A DNA stretch of 64,000 nt, taken from positions 31,113-95,112 of the forward strand of contig JAACZV010000024.1 in assembly GCA_009996515.1 (NCBI GenBank), given 5' to 3'. The position numbers and the translations under genes are program-made. The stretch is from Comamonadaceae bacterium. GTDB lineage: Bacteria > Pseudomonadota > Gammaproteobacteria > Burkholderiales > Burkholderiaceae_C. A model generated the notes under the pieces. The model saw nothing but the letters and a program-made list of their open reading frames with translations, had not been told where the DNA came from and did not search any database. This document shows, piece after piece, positions 32,896 through 40,906 of the stretch (its first letter is position 1; every line of letters begins with the position of its first letter).

Positions 32896-34103
32896 TGACG
32901 ACGAGCCCCCTCCACGGCAAGCACATTCTTCTGGCCATGACCGGCGGCATCGCCGGCTACAAGATCGCCGAACTGACGCGGCTGTTCGTGAAGGGCGGCG
33001 CCACCGTGCAGGTCATGATGACCGAGGCCGCCGAGCAGTTCATCACCGCGGTGACCATGCAGGCGCTGTCCGGCCGCCCGGTCTACACCAGCCAGTGGGA
33101 TGCGCGGCCCGACAACAACATGGCCCACATCAACCTCAGCCGCGCGGCCGACGTGATGCTGGTGGCGCCGGCCAGCGCCGATGCCATTGCCGCGCTGGCG
33201 CAGGGCAGGGCGGACGACCTCGTCAGCCTGACCGCGCTGGCGCGGCGCATCCATGAATGCCCGCTGCTGGTCGTGCCGGCCATGAACCGCGAGATGTGGG
33301 CTCACCCGGCCACGCAGCGCAACGTGGCGCAGATCAAGGCGGACGGCGCGACCGTCATCGGCCCGGCCAGCGGCGACCAGGCCTGCGGCGAGATCGGCGA
33401 CGGTCGCATGCTGGAGGCGCAGGAGATCTTCGACGACGTCGAGGCCTTCCTCGCGCCCAAGCCGCTGCGTGGCAAGAAGCTGCTGATCACGGCCGGCCCC
33501 ACCTTCGAGCCCATCGACCCGGTGCGCGGCATCACCAACCACAGCAGCGGCAAGATGGGCTTCGCGATCGCCCGCGCCGCCGCCGAGGCCGGCGCCGACG
33601 TCACGCTGGTGGCCGGCCCGGTGCATCTGCCCACGCCGCGTGGCGTGCAGCGCCTCGACGTGCAATCGGCGCAGCAGATGTTCGACGCCGTGCTGCCGCT
33701 GGCCGCGCATCAGCATGCATTCATCGCGACGGCCGCCGTGGCCGACTGGCGGCCCGCGCAGACGCACGAGCACAAGCTGAAGAAGGCCGAGGGCGGTGTG
33801 ACGGCGCCCAGCATCGCCATGGCCGAGAACCCCGACATCCTGGCCGCCGTCGCCAGGCTGCCCCGGCCGCCTTATTGCGTCGGCTTTGCCGCCGAAAGCG
33901 AGAAGCTGGCCGAACACGCCGACGCCAAGCGCCGCCGCAAGGGCATCCCGCTCATCGTCGCCAACCTGGGCCCGGCCACCTTCGGCCGCGACGACAACGC
34001 GCTGCTGCTCATCGATGAGCAGGGCCGGCGTGAGCTGCCCCGCGCGGACAAGCTCGCCCTCGCGCGCGAGCTGATCCAAGAACTCTCGAAACGACTTCCC
34101 TGA
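32895..34103 (+). CDS. coaBC: Bifunctional phosphopantothenoylcysteine decarboxylase / synthetase
   Basis: The 402-residue protein performs two steps of coenzyme A synthesis: ligation of cysteine to 4'-phosphopantothenate (CoaB, C-terminal) and its decarboxylation by the FMN enzyme CoaC (N-terminal). The CoaC half has [13 protein letters not shown], the active-site His78 in [20 protein letters not shown] and Cys164 in [13 protein letters not shown]. The CoaB half starts [19 protein letters not shown] with the [10 protein letters not shown] motif. The ATG at 32895 overlaps the trmB stop by one base. Length is normal for the family. Confidence 0.97.
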   Translation: MTTSPLHGKHILLAMTGGIAGYKIAELTRLFVKGGATVQVMMTEAAEQFITAVTMQALSGRPVYTSQWDARPDNNMAHINLSRAADVMLVAPASADAIAALAQGRADDLVSLTALARRIHECPLLVVPAMNREMWAHPATQRNVAQIKADGATVIGPASGDQACGEIGDGRMLEAQEIFDDVEAFLAPKPLRGKKLLITAGPTFEPIDPVRGITNHSSGKMGFAIARAAAEAGADVTLVAGPVHLPTPRGVQRLDVQSAQQMFDAVLPLAAHQHAFIATAAVADWRPAQTHEHKLKKAEGGVTAPSIAMAENPDILAAVARLPRPPYCVGFAAESEKLAEHADAKRRRKGIPLIVANLGPATFGRDDNALLLIDEQGRRELPRADKLALARELIQELSKRLP

Positions 34104-34552
34104 TGCACGCGATTGATTTGCAAGTGCTCGACGCCCGCATGGCCGAGCAGATTCCCGCCTACGCCACGCCCGGCAGCGCCGGCCTGGACCTGCGCGCCTG
34201 CCTGGACGACGCCATCACGCTGGCCCCCGGCCAGACGATGCTGATCCCCACGGGCCTGGCCATCCACATCGCCGACCCGGGCCTGGCCGCCCTCATCCTG
34301 CCGCGCTCGGGCCTTGGCCACAAGCACGGCATCGTGCTGGGCAACCTCGTCGGCCTGATCGACAGCGACTACCAGGGCCAGCTGATGGTCAGCTGCTGGA
34401 ACCGCGGCCAGGCGGAGTTCACCATCCAGCCCTTCGAGCGCATTGCGCAGCTGGTCATCGTGCCGGTGGTGCAGGCGGCGTTCCGGCGCGTGGACAGCTT
34501 CGATGCGTCGGCGCGCGGCGCGGGCGGCTTCGGGTCCACCGGCAAGGGCTGA
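34103..34552 (+). CDS. dut: dUTP diphosphatase
   Basis: The 149-residue trimeric enzyme hydrolyses dUTP to dUMP, keeping uracil out of DNA and supplying thymidylate synthesis. All five motifs are present: [43 protein letters not shown] and the C-terminal [11 protein letters not shown]. It overlaps coaBC by one base, the third TGATG junction in a row. A coaBC-dut pair is a widely conserved neighbourhood. Tandem hairpins downstream probably end the transcript. Confidence 0.97.
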   Translation: MHAIDLQVLDARMAEQIPAYATPGSAGLDLRACLDDAITLAPGQTMLIPTGLAIHIADPGLAALILPRSGLGHKHGIVLGNLVGLIDSDYQGQLMVSCWNRGQAEFTIQPFERIAQLVIVPVVQAAFRRVDSFDASARGAGGFGSTGKG

Positions 34553-34566
34553 ACTGGATTTCTGAA

Positions 34567-34667
34567 TCGGTTGGGGACGGAGCTCGCTTGCGCTCGATCT
34601 GTCCCGCAATCTTTTGATCAGTTGGGGACAGAGCTTGCCGCTACGCGGCTTCGGTCTGTCCCGCAAT
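34567..34667. repeat. Two tandem GGGACAGA-type hairpins between convergent genes
   Basis: Two related copies (about 34567-34611 and 34618-34667) lie head to tail. Copy B has a perfect stem GGGACAGA (34625-34632) with TCTGTCCC (34655-34662) and an inner stem GCCGC/GCGGC (34637-34641 with 34645-34649). Copy A has GGGAC/GTCCC at the same places (34574-34578 with 34601-34605). Each copy ends CCCGCAATC. They sit between dut and the oppositely oriented FKBP gene and could serve as a two-way terminator. The motif resembles REP palindromes linked to RAYT transposases; none is seen here. Confidence 0.75.
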
Positions 34668-35188
34668 CAATGGAGCTGTTCGTCCGGCGGCGCGCCGGTC
34701 TGCACCATGAAGATGGGCTCGCCCACCGAGCCGGCCTGGATCTCTTCCTCGGTCGCCGGGCGCACGTCCATGAGCTTCAGGTGCATGCGCAGGCCGATGC
34801 CGGCCAGCGGGTGGTTGCCGTCCAGCACCACATGCTCGGGGTAGACCTCGGTGACCGTGTAGACCGCGTCCTCGGCCATGCCCTCGGTGACCGCACCCTC
34901 GGGCAGGCCCTCGAACTGCATGCCCGGCTCGACGTCCGGCGGGAACAGGCCGCGCGCCTCGAAGCAGACCAGGCTGGAGTCGTAGTCGCCGAAGGCCTCC
35001 TCGGGCTGTAGCGCGAGGTCGGTCTCGAAGCCGATCTCCTGCCCCTCCAGCGCCGTCTCCACCTTGGCGAACAAATCGTCCCCGCCGAGCAGGAACTCCA
35101 TCGGTTCGGCCAGCTCATCGATGAGCTGGCCCTGGGCATCGTCCAGTCTCCAGCGCAGGGAGACGACACAGGGGCGGGTCACTTGCAT
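34667..35188 (-). CDS. FKBP-type peptidyl-prolyl cis-trans isomerase (SlyD/FkpB family)
   Basis: The 173-residue cytosolic protein catalyses proline isomerisation and probably acts as a chaperone. The split FKBP domain is visible in CVVSLRWRLDDAQGQLIDEL, then EFLLGGDDLFAKVETALEGQ, and after an inserted flap (roughly residues 65-120) the returning strand NHPLAGIGLRMHLKLMDVRP. The inserted flap marks the SlyD/FkpB group. The histidine-rich metal-binding tail of E. coli SlyD is absent. It is divergent from the ribosomal oxygenase gene by 39 bp, so both promoters lie in a very short region or inside coding sequence. Confidence 0.88.
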   Translation of the reverse strand: MQVTRPCVVSLRWRLDDAQGQLIDELAEPMEFLLGGDDLFAKVETALEGQEIGFETDLALQPEEAFGDYDSSLVCFEARGLFPPDVEPGMQFEGLPEGAVTEGMAEDAVYTVTEVYPEHVVLDGNHPLAGIGLRMHLKLMDVRPATEEEIQAGSVGEPIFMVQTGAPPDEQLH

Positions 35189-35227
35189 GCGGTGATTTTC
35201 GCATGCGGCCCTCGGCACAATGCGCGC

Positions 35228-36343
35228 ATGCAGATCGACATCCCGACCCCCATGCTGGCCGGCCTCAGCCCGGCGCAGTTCATGCGCAAGCATTGGCAGA
35301 AGAAACCCCTGCTGGTGCGCCAGGCCTTTGCCGACGCGCAGCCGCCGGCATCGCTGAAGGAGCTGGCCGCGCTGGCCGCGCGCGACGACGTCGAGAGCCG
35401 CCTCGTCACGGCCTTCGACGGCGACTGGAAGCTCAAGCATGGCCCCATTGCCCGGCTGCCGGCCATGAGCAAGCCCGGCTGGACGTTGCTGGTGCAGGGG
35501 CTGGATCAGCATCTGGCCGAGGCGCGCGCGCTGCTGGACCGGTTCCGCTTCGTGCCCGACGCGCGGCTGGACGACTTGATGCTGTCCGTCGCCAGCGACG
35601 GCGGCGGCGTGGGCCCGCATTTCGATTCCTACGACGTGTTCCTGATCCAGCTCGCCGGCCGGCGGCGCTGGCGCATCGGTGCGCAGCGTGATGCGGTGCT
35701 GCGCGACGACGTGCCGCTGAAGATCATCGCCAACTTCCAACCCGAGCAGGAGTTCGAGCTGGAGCCGGGCGACATGCTCTACCTGCCACCCGGCTGGGCC
35801 CATGACGGCGTCGCCGTCGGCCCCGGCTGCATGACCGGCTCCGTGGGCTTTCGCGCCGCCACGGCCGAGGGGCTGGCGGCCGAGCTGTTGCCGCGCCTGC
35901 TGGACGGCGTCGAGAGCGCCGGCAAGCTGTATGCCGATCCGCGCCAGGAGGCCGCGACCGAGCCCGCCCGTGTGCCGTCCGCGCTGCTGGACTTCGCGCG
36001 CCGCGCCGTCGAAGCCGCCGTGCAGCGGCCGCGCGCGCTGGAGGCCGCGCTGGGCGAGGCGCTGACGGAGCCCAAGGCCAATGTCTGGTTCGAGCCCGGC
36101 GACGTGCTGCCGCCGGGGCAGGGGGCCCGCCTGGACCGCCGTAGCCGCATGCTCTATGACGCGGACCACATCTTCCTGAACGGCGAGAGCTTCCGCGCCG
36201 GCGGTCGCGACGCGGTGCTGATGCGCGGCCTGGCCGACCGACGCGAGCTGAGCGCCGCCGAGGTGGCGCGCCTGTCGACCGAGGCCCGCGAACTGCTGGA
36301 TCAATGGACCGAGGACGGCTGGGTGCAGCCGCTGGCGCCATGA
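35228..36343 (+). CDS. Cupin/JmjC-type ribosomal oxygenase (RoxA/YcfD-like)
   Basis: The 371-residue protein is an Fe(II)/2-oxoglutarate oxygenase. The N-terminal segment PAQFMRKHWQKKPLLVRQAF, the iron-binding GPHFDSYDVFLIQLAGRRRW (HxD) and the later PPGWAHDG histidine match RoxA, which hydroxylates an arginine of ribosomal protein L16 in E. coli. Its C-terminal helical and winged-helix-like region is also present, and total length (E. coli 373) agrees. The ATG at 35228 is the first after the divergent FKBP gene. The downstream small protein gene overlaps by four bases. The exact target in this organism is inferred. Confidence 0.87.
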   Translation: MQIDIPTPMLAGLSPAQFMRKHWQKKPLLVRQAFADAQPPASLKELAALAARDDVESRLVTAFDGDWKLKHGPIARLPAMSKPGWTLLVQGLDQHLAEARALLDRFRFVPDARLDDLMLSVASDGGGVGPHFDSYDVFLIQLAGRRRWRIGAQRDAVLRDDVPLKIIANFQPEQEFELEPGDMLYLPPGWAHDGVAVGPGCMTGSVGFRAATAEGLAAELLPRLLDGVESAGKLYADPRQEAATEPARVPSALLDFARRAVEAAVQRPRALEAALGEALTEPKANVWFEPGDVLPPGQGARLDRRSRMLYDADHIFLNGESFRAGGRDAVLMRGLADRRELSAAEVARLSTEARELLDQWTEDGWVQPLAP

Positions 36344-36834
36344 AGCCGCAGGGCTTTGCGGGTCGCGCCGAATTCGAGCGCCTGCTGGTGGAGACGCTGG
36401 CCTGGGCCGCCGAGCAGGGCTGCCGCGAGCTGCATGCCTGGGATGCCAGCTTCGTCGACTGGCCCTGGTCCAGCACCCGGGCCCTGGACGCGCTTGCCGC
36501 CTGGGCCAGGCCCGGCCGTCAGCTGCACCTGCTGGCGCTGCAGTACGACGACGTGCAGCGCCGCCACCCGCGCTTCGTGCGCTGGCGGCGCGACTACGCG
36601 CATTGCGTGACGGCGCGGGCGGTGGAGCCCGAACTGCGCCTGGAGGCCGCGCCCGAGAGCCTGCTGCTGGCTGCTGGCGCCGAGTCTGCGGTGACGCTGC
36701 GCCTGTTCGATCGCCACCTGTGGCGGGGCGAGCTGAGCCTGGACGCCGCCCAAAGGCAGCGCGGTCTGGAATGGTTTGATGCCCTGGCACAACGTTCCAG
36801 CGAATCATTTGCGCCCACGACGCTGGGATTGTGA
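36340..36834 (+). CDS. Hypothetical protein coupled to the ribosomal oxygenase (DUF7931-like)
   Basis: The 164-residue protein is soluble and has no signal. It reads AEFERLLVETLAWAAEQGCR, then ELHAWDASFVDWPWSSTRAL, and a basic middle YDDVQRRHPRFVRWRRDYAHC. I think it is the small uncharacterised family often found after cupin oxygenase genes in Burkholderiales, with an overall look similar to phospholipase D-like or HKD folds without the catalytic HKD. The function is unknown. The ATGA overlap with the oxygenase gene supports a shared role. A strong -10 element for the next gene lies right after its stop. Confidence 0.65.
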   Translation: MKPQGFAGRAEFERLLVETLAWAAEQGCRELHAWDASFVDWPWSSTRALDALAAWARPGRQLHLLALQYDDVQRRHPRFVRWRRDYAHCVTARAVEPELRLEAAPESLLLAAGAESAVTLRLFDRHLWRGELSLDAAQRQRGLEWFDALAQRSSESFAPTTLGL

Positions 36835-36837
36835 TTC

Positions 36838-36862
36838 TTGACGACATGGAAACCCCTATAAT
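36838..36862 (+). promoter_or_regulatory. Promoter of the small lipoprotein gene
   Basis: A perfect TATAAT (36857-36862) is the clear -10 element. TTGACG (36838-36843) is a good -35 match but only 13 bases away; TTCTTG at 36835-36840 has a better 16-base spacing. Transcription from here would give a leader of about 125 bases before the ATG at 36993. The leader is AT-richer than the surroundings and contains short inverted repeats such as CCGTCGGTG-like segments around 36918-36945. Confidence 0.6.
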
Positions 36863-36992
36863 CGTCGGCTAGGCGAGGGAAGCGCTCGAGGTTTTCCGCG
36901 TCTTGTTCTGCGGGGTCGGCGGGCGGTGAAATCACCGACGAACGGCTCCAAAAATATGGTGTGCACCGTCGTTTAAACGTTTGAGGACAAGT

Positions 36993-37193
36993 ATGAATAA
37001 GTCGATCCTGTTGGCTTCCGTGCTGGCTGCCGTTGCTCTGAGCGCTTGCAGCAAGAAGGAAGAGCCCAAGGTTGAGGCCCCCGCTCCTGTCGTGGCCCCG
37101 GCCGCTTCGGAAGCCGCCTCGGAAGCCGCTAGCGCCGTTGTGGACGCTGCTGCTTCGGCTGCCGACGCTGGCGCGTCCGCCGCTTCGAAGTAA
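36993..37193 (+). CDS. Small alanine-rich lipoprotein, 66 residues
   Basis: The protein has a lipoprotein signal with lipobox LSAC (MNKSILLASVLAAVALSACS). The mature part, starting CSKKEEPKVEAP, is a proline stretch followed by alanine/serine repeats (ASEAASEAASAVV, then DAAASAADAGASAASK) that could form an amphipathic helix or coil. A GAGGA ribosome site precedes the ATG. Codons are unusually A/T-ended (gct, gaa, tcc), unlike neighbours, which suggests strong expression. It has its own promoter and an excellent terminator, so it is monocistronic. The function is unknown; a structural envelope role similar to Lpp is speculation. Confidence 0.85.
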   Translation: MNKSILLASVLAAVALSACSKKEEPKVEAPAPVVAPAASEAASEAASAVVDAAASAADAGASAASK

Positions 37194-37212
37194 TCGCTTC
37201 GTCCCGACAAAG

Positions 37213-37247
37213 AAAGCCGCGCTGCGCAAGCAGCAGCGGCTTTTTTT
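37213..37247 (+). terminator. Rho-independent terminator of the small lipoprotein gene
   Basis: AAAGCCGC (37213-37220) pairs with GCGGCTTT (37236-37243) and GCTGC (37221-37225) with GCAGC (37230-37234), loop GCAA, one bulged A, then a run of seven T (37241-37247). It starts 20 bases after the stop codon. The minus strand also shows a T-rich tail after the stem, so it may act in both directions for the convergent MBL-fold gene. Confidence 0.92.
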
Positions 37248-37316
37248 CGTTTTCGCGACGGCCTGACGCGTCCGGTCGCCTGAATTACAAAACTTTGCGC
37301 GCCCGCCGCGCGCCGC

Positions 37317-38096
37317 TCAAGCCAGCGTCAGCCAGTCCAGGCCTTGCGTGGGATGGGCGATGCGAATCTCCGTGGTGCTTCCCTCCAGGACCTCTGCCAA
37401 CGCGCCGTGTGCCAGTTCGGGCGTGTTGTTGTGTTCGCTGAGATGGGCCGCGGCCACCAGACCCAGTCCCGGGTGCAGGCAGCGCGCCAGCAGCTCGGCG
37501 GCGGCGGCATTCGACAGATGGCCGTGGCTGCCGAGGATGCGTTTTTTCAGTGCCGGGTGGTAGGGCCCGGCGCGCAGCAGCGCCTCGTCGTGATTGCATT
37601 CCAGCAGCAGCGCCTGGCAGCCGGCCAGCGCGGCCGCGACGGTGTCGGGCGCGCAGCCCAGGTCGGTCAGCAGCCCCAGGCGGCTCGCGCCGTCGCTGAG
37701 CGTCAGCTGCAGCGGCTCGGCGGCATCGTGCGGCACGGTGAAGGGTTGTAGCAGCAGGTCGCCCAGCGGCAGGGCTTCGCCGCTCTTGGCGATGTGCAGC
37801 AGGGCGGGATCGAAGTCGGCGTTGCCCACGGCCCGCCAGCTGCCCCGGCTCATGATCAGCGGCAGCCGGTGGCGCGCGGCGAAAGCCAGCGCGCAGCCGA
37901 TGTGGTCGCCATGCTCATGGGTGATGAAGATGGCGTCCAGCTCCTCGGGCGCGCAGCCGGCGCGAGCCAGCCGCCGCACGAGTTCGCGCTGGCTGAAGCC
38001 GGCATCGACGAGCAGCCGCGTGCGCGTGATGCCCTGGCTGGCCTCGATCAGCGTGGCATTGCCGCCGCTGCCGCTGCCGAGGCTGCAAAAGCGCAT
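37317..38096 (-). CDS. MBL-fold metallo-hydrolase (YycJ-like)
   Basis: The 259-residue protein begins MRFCSLGSGSGGNATLIEA, the characteristic start of the YycJ/WalJ subgroup of metallo-beta-lactamase-fold hydrolases. It carries the zinc motif THEHGDH, the later TVPHDAAEP histidine and a LLTDLG aspartate, and ends with the AAHLSEHNN region. Members are probably nucleases or phosphodiesterases linked to DNA repair or wall regulation; the substrate is not known. I use the ATG at 38096 although a GTG lies directly before it. It is the last gene of the dapA-bamC run, 34 bases after bamC. Confidence 0.87.
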   Translation of the reverse strand: MRFCSLGSGSGGNATLIEASQGITRTRLLVDAGFSQRELVRRLARAGCAPEELDAIFITHEHGDHIGCALAFAARHRLPLIMSRGSWRAVGNADFDPALLHIAKSGEALPLGDLLLQPFTVPHDAAEPLQLTLSDGASRLGLLTDLGCAPDTVAAALAGCQALLLECNHDEALLRAGPYHPALKKRILGSHGHLSNAAAAELLARCLHPGLGLVAAAHLSEHNNTPELAHGALAEVLEGSTTEIRIAHPTQGLDWLTLA

Positions 38097-38130
38097 CACG
38101 GCAGCCGGCCCTCGATCCGAGGTGGCCTGA

Positions 38131-39309
38131 TTACTTCAGGTCGTCCATCAGCAGCGACAGGATGCGCTTGGCGTTGTCGTTGCTGACGGGCTGGCCACGG
38201 TCGTCCAGCACGCGCACGGTGCTCTTGTCCGCCTCGGACTTGACGGAGACGCGGTAGCGCACCGGCTCCACACCCTTGGCGCCGAACAGGCGCTGGAAGA
38301 AGTTGGGCTCGTCCTGGCCGGCCTTCTCGGGGTCGGCGTAGCGCAGGTAGAACAGGCCGGCTGCGCGGTCGCGGTCCTCGATGGTGAAGCCATGGCGGTC
38401 CAGCGACAGGCCGACGCGGCGCCAGGCGCGGTCGAAGCCGTCGGCGACGCTGAGGCTGTCCGGCACCTCGGACAGCGGGCGGCGCGCCGGCGCCGCGGCC
38501 TCGCCGCCGATCTTGCGCGTGCTGACCGCCGTGGTCGGCGCCGGCTGGCCGGCCTCGGCGACGACGGCCTTGGCCGCGTTTTCCTTGCCGCCCAGCTTGA
38601 GCATCAGGCGCGACAGCATCTCGGCCTCGAGATAGGGGTCGGCCGGGCGGGGCTGCCAGGCGGTCGAGTCACGGCCTTGCGTGGTGTAGACCTCCTGCAT
38701 GCCGCGGTGGCTGATGAAGATGTCGGTACCCGTGGCGCTGCGCTCGACGCGCATGCGGTACATGTCGCGTTCGCCGGTGGAGTACAGGCCGTCGAAAACC
38801 TTGCCTATGGTGGAGCGGATGATGTCCTGCGGCAGCTTGGCGCGGTTCTCGGCCCAGTTGGTCTCCATGACGCCCAGCTCGGGCTGCTCCTTGACGACCT
38901 CCAGCCCGCGCTCCTGCCAGAAGCTGCGCAGTTGCGGCCACAGCTGCTCGGGCGTGGCCGAGGTGTGCAGCCAGCGGTCGGTGCCGCTGCGCTCCAGGCG
39001 CACCTCGCCGGCCGCATTGAGGGCGACGCTGGCGTTGCCGCTGGGCTGGGCACTGGTGGTGCTGGCCGGCTTCGCCGCCGACAGCGCCGAGGCCGAGATG
39101 GCGCCGCCCTGGACCTGGGCGCGGTTGTCCTTGGCGAGCTGGGTCAGATCGGGCGGCACCTCCAGGCCCTGGGTCTGGCGCGCGGCGGCCTTGTAGTCGA
39201 CCTTGTCCGTCGAGAACATGCCGTCGATGGTGCTGCAGCCGGCGAGCGACAGGACGAAGGCCGTGCAGGCCAGGCGGGTCGCCGTGGGGCGAGACAAAGG
39301 AACAGACAT
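38131..39309 (-). CDS. bamC: Outer membrane protein assembly lipoprotein BamC
   Basis: The 392-residue lipoprotein (lipobox LAGC) is a component of the BAM complex that inserts beta-barrels into the outer membrane. After CSTIDGMFSTDKVDYKAA, the unstructured N-terminal region runs through KAAARQTQGLEVPPDLTQ. It resembles the segment of BamC that binds BamD. Two helix-grip domains follow (TDRWLHTSATPEQLWPQL and ADGFDRAWRRVGLSLDRHGF). It is longer than E. coli BamC (344). It lies downstream of dapA (56 bp gap), the same order as dapA-nlpB in E. coli. Confidence 0.92.
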   Translation of the reverse strand: MSVPLSRPTATRLACTAFVLSLAGCSTIDGMFSTDKVDYKAAARQTQGLEVPPDLTQLAKDNRAQVQGGAISASALSAAKPASTTSAQPSGNASVALNAAGEVRLERSGTDRWLHTSATPEQLWPQLRSFWQERGLEVVKEQPELGVMETNWAENRAKLPQDIIRSTIGKVFDGLYSTGERDMYRMRVERSATGTDIFISHRGMQEVYTTQGRDSTAWQPRPADPYLEAEMLSRLMLKLGGKENAAKAVVAEAGQPAPTTAVSTRKIGGEAAAPARRPLSEVPDSLSVADGFDRAWRRVGLSLDRHGFTIEDRDRAAGLFYLRYADPEKAGQDEPNFFQRLFGAKGVEPVRYRVSVKSEADKSTVRVLDDRGQPVSNDNAKRILSLLMDDLK

Positions 39310-39365
39310 CACGCTGGAAATCTCCGGGGAACAAAGGCGCCGGTCCAGGCCGGCGCAGCCGCGCA

Positions 39366-40247
39366 TTAGAGCAGACCTGCCTCGGCCATGGCCTGGGCGA
39401 CGCTGGCCTGGCCGGCCGCCGTCAGCGGCGTGATGGGCAGGCGCAGCGTGGCGCCGCAGCGGCCCAGGCGCGACAGGGCCCACTTGGCCGGGCCGGGGCT
39501 GGGCTCGCAGAACAGCTGCTTGTGCAGGCCCAGCAGCTGCAGATGGATCTTGCGGGCCTCGACGGCATTGCCGTCCAGCGCCAGGCGGCACAGCTGGGCC
39601 ATCTCGCGCGGCGCGACGTTGGCCGTCACGCTGACGTTGCCATGGCCGCCCAGCAGCATCAGCGCCACGGCGGTGCCGTCGTCGCCCGAGTAAATGTGGA
39701 AGCCCTCGGGGGCATGCTTGATCAGGAAGGCCGCGCGCTCGATGTTGCCGGTGGCCTCCTTGACGCCGAAGACGCCGGGCAGCGACGCGCAGCGCAGGGC
39801 GGTCTCGGGCGCCATGTCCGCCACGGTGCGGCCGGGCACGTTGTAGAGCATCATGGGGATGTCCACGGCCTCGGCGATGGCCTTGAAGTGCTGGTAGATG
39901 CCTTCCTGCGAGGGCTTGTTGTAGTAGGGCACGACGGACAGCGTGCAGTCCGCGCCGACCTCTTTCGCGTAGCGGCTGAGTTCGATGGCCTCGGCCGTGG
40001 AGTTGGCGCCGGTGCCGGCCAGGATGGGGATGCGGCCCTTGGCATGCTCCACCGCGACGCGGATGATCTCGCGGTTCTCCTCCATGCTGACCGTGGGCGA
40101 TTCGCCGGTCGTGCCGACGACGCCGACACAGGCGGTGCCCGCCTCGATATGCCAGTCGATCAGTCGGCGCAGGGCCGGGTAGTCGATGCTGCCGTCCTCG
40201 TTCATGGGCGTGACGAGGGCGACGATGCTGCCGAGGATGGGCTTCAT
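39366..40247 (-). CDS. dapA: 4-hydroxy-tetrahydrodipicolinate synthase
   Basis: The 293-residue enzyme condenses pyruvate with aspartate semialdehyde, the first committed step towards diaminopimelate and lysine. It begins [20 protein letters not shown]; the [10 protein letters not shown] loop, the catalytic Tyr in [10 protein letters not shown] and the Schiff-base Lys in [11 protein letters not shown] are all present. The ATG at 40247 is the natural start. It is followed by bamC on the same strand and preceded 30 bp upstream by a methyltransferase gene. Confidence 0.97.
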   Translation of the reverse strand: MKPILGSIVALVTPMNEDGSIDYPALRRLIDWHIEAGTACVGVVGTTGESPTVSMEENREIIRVAVEHAKGRIPILAGTGANSTAEAIELSRYAKEVGADCTLSVVPYYNKPSQEGIYQHFKAIAEAVDIPMMLYNVPGRTVADMAPETALRCASLPGVFGVKEATGNIERAAFLIKHAPEGFHIYSGDDGTAVALMLLGGHGNVSVTANVAPREMAQLCRLALDGNAVEARKIHLQLLGLHKQLFCEPSPGPAKWALSRLGRCGATLRLPITPLTAAGQASVAQAMAEAGLL

Positions 40248-40277
40248 GGTGGGCTGGGGTTGGAGAGTCGATCGATT

Positions 40278-40784
40278 TTAGGCTGCCGACGGCGGCCGGA
40301 TCGCCGCAACGCGCTGAACAAAGCGCGGGTTGACGCCGGCCTCGAACAGGTCTTCGTAAGCCACGATGCGCCAGTCGCTGCAGACGCGCAGCAACTCGCC
40401 GCGCTGCAGCAGGAAGTCGGGGCGTGACGGTCGGCCTAGGGTTTGCTGGCCGTCGGCGAAGGTCTCCCAGATCAGCCAGCCGCCCGGCTTGACGGCCGAC
40501 TTGATGCTGTCGAACAGCGGCCGCCACAGGTAGTTGCAGACCACGACGAGGTCGAAGGCCTGCCCGGGCAGCGGCCAGGGGGCGTTTTCCAGGTCCGCCG
40601 TGACGATGTTCGCGAGGCTTTGCAGCGGCGCCGTGGCGGCGGCGTCACGGTCCACGCCGGTGACCCGCCAGCCGGCCTCGGCCAGCCAGCTCAGGTTGCG
40701 GCCCGAGCCGCAGGCGACGTCCAGCGCCGTGCCGGGCGGCGTGGGCGCGAAGCGCCGCAGCCAGGCCGAGGGCGGGCTCGTCAT
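40278..40784 (-). CDS. SAM-dependent methyltransferase (TehB-like)
   Basis: The 168-residue class I methyltransferase has motif I ALDVACGSGRNLSWLAEAG, a GVDRDAAATAPLQ second strand, ADLENAPWPLPGQAFDLVVV and a post-motif YLWRPLFDSIKSAVKPGG. The compact length suits TehB-like or thiopurine-methyltransferase-like proteins; the substrate is unknown. Its ATG overlaps the stop of a 41-residue membrane protein gene (ATGA). It lies between the transporter genes and dapA in a minus-strand run. Confidence 0.87.
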   Translation of the reverse strand: MTSPPSAWLRRFAPTPPGTALDVACGSGRNLSWLAEAGWRVTGVDRDAAATAPLQSLANIVTADLENAPWPLPGQAFDLVVVCNYLWRPLFDSIKSAVKPGGWLIWETFADGQQTLGRPSRPDFLLQRGELLRVCSDWRIVAYEDLFEAGVNPRFVQRVAAIRPPSAA

Positions 40785-40906
40785 CCGAAGCAGGCCCAGA
40801 TCTGCTCGCCGAGCTGGATCATGACCGCCGGATGCCGGTAGGCCAGCAGGGTCGCCACCAGGGCGGCGGCGATCAGGGCGGGCAGGATCCAGCGGCGCGG
40901 CTTCAT
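40781..40906 (-). CDS. Small single-span membrane protein, 41 residues
   Basis: This short gene is easily missed. The product starts MKPRRWILPALIAAALVATL, which is a basic cap and a transmembrane helix, and ends RHPAVMIQLGEQIWACFG. Evidence that it is real is positional: its ATG overlaps the MFS stop by three bases (40904-40906 against 40903-40905). Its stop overlaps the methyltransferase start in the same ATGA way. Such exact double overlaps are rare by chance. It may be a regulatory subunit of the transporter, but no family is recognised. Confidence 0.65.
   Translation of the reverse strand: MKPRRWILPALIAAALVATLLAYRHPAVMIQLGEQIWACFG

Noticed and set aside
36863..36992. Possible tRNA or riboswitch in the small lipoprotein leader
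   Set aside because: No cloverleaf, no TTCGANNC loop and no recognised aptamer core; only short weak inverted repeats.
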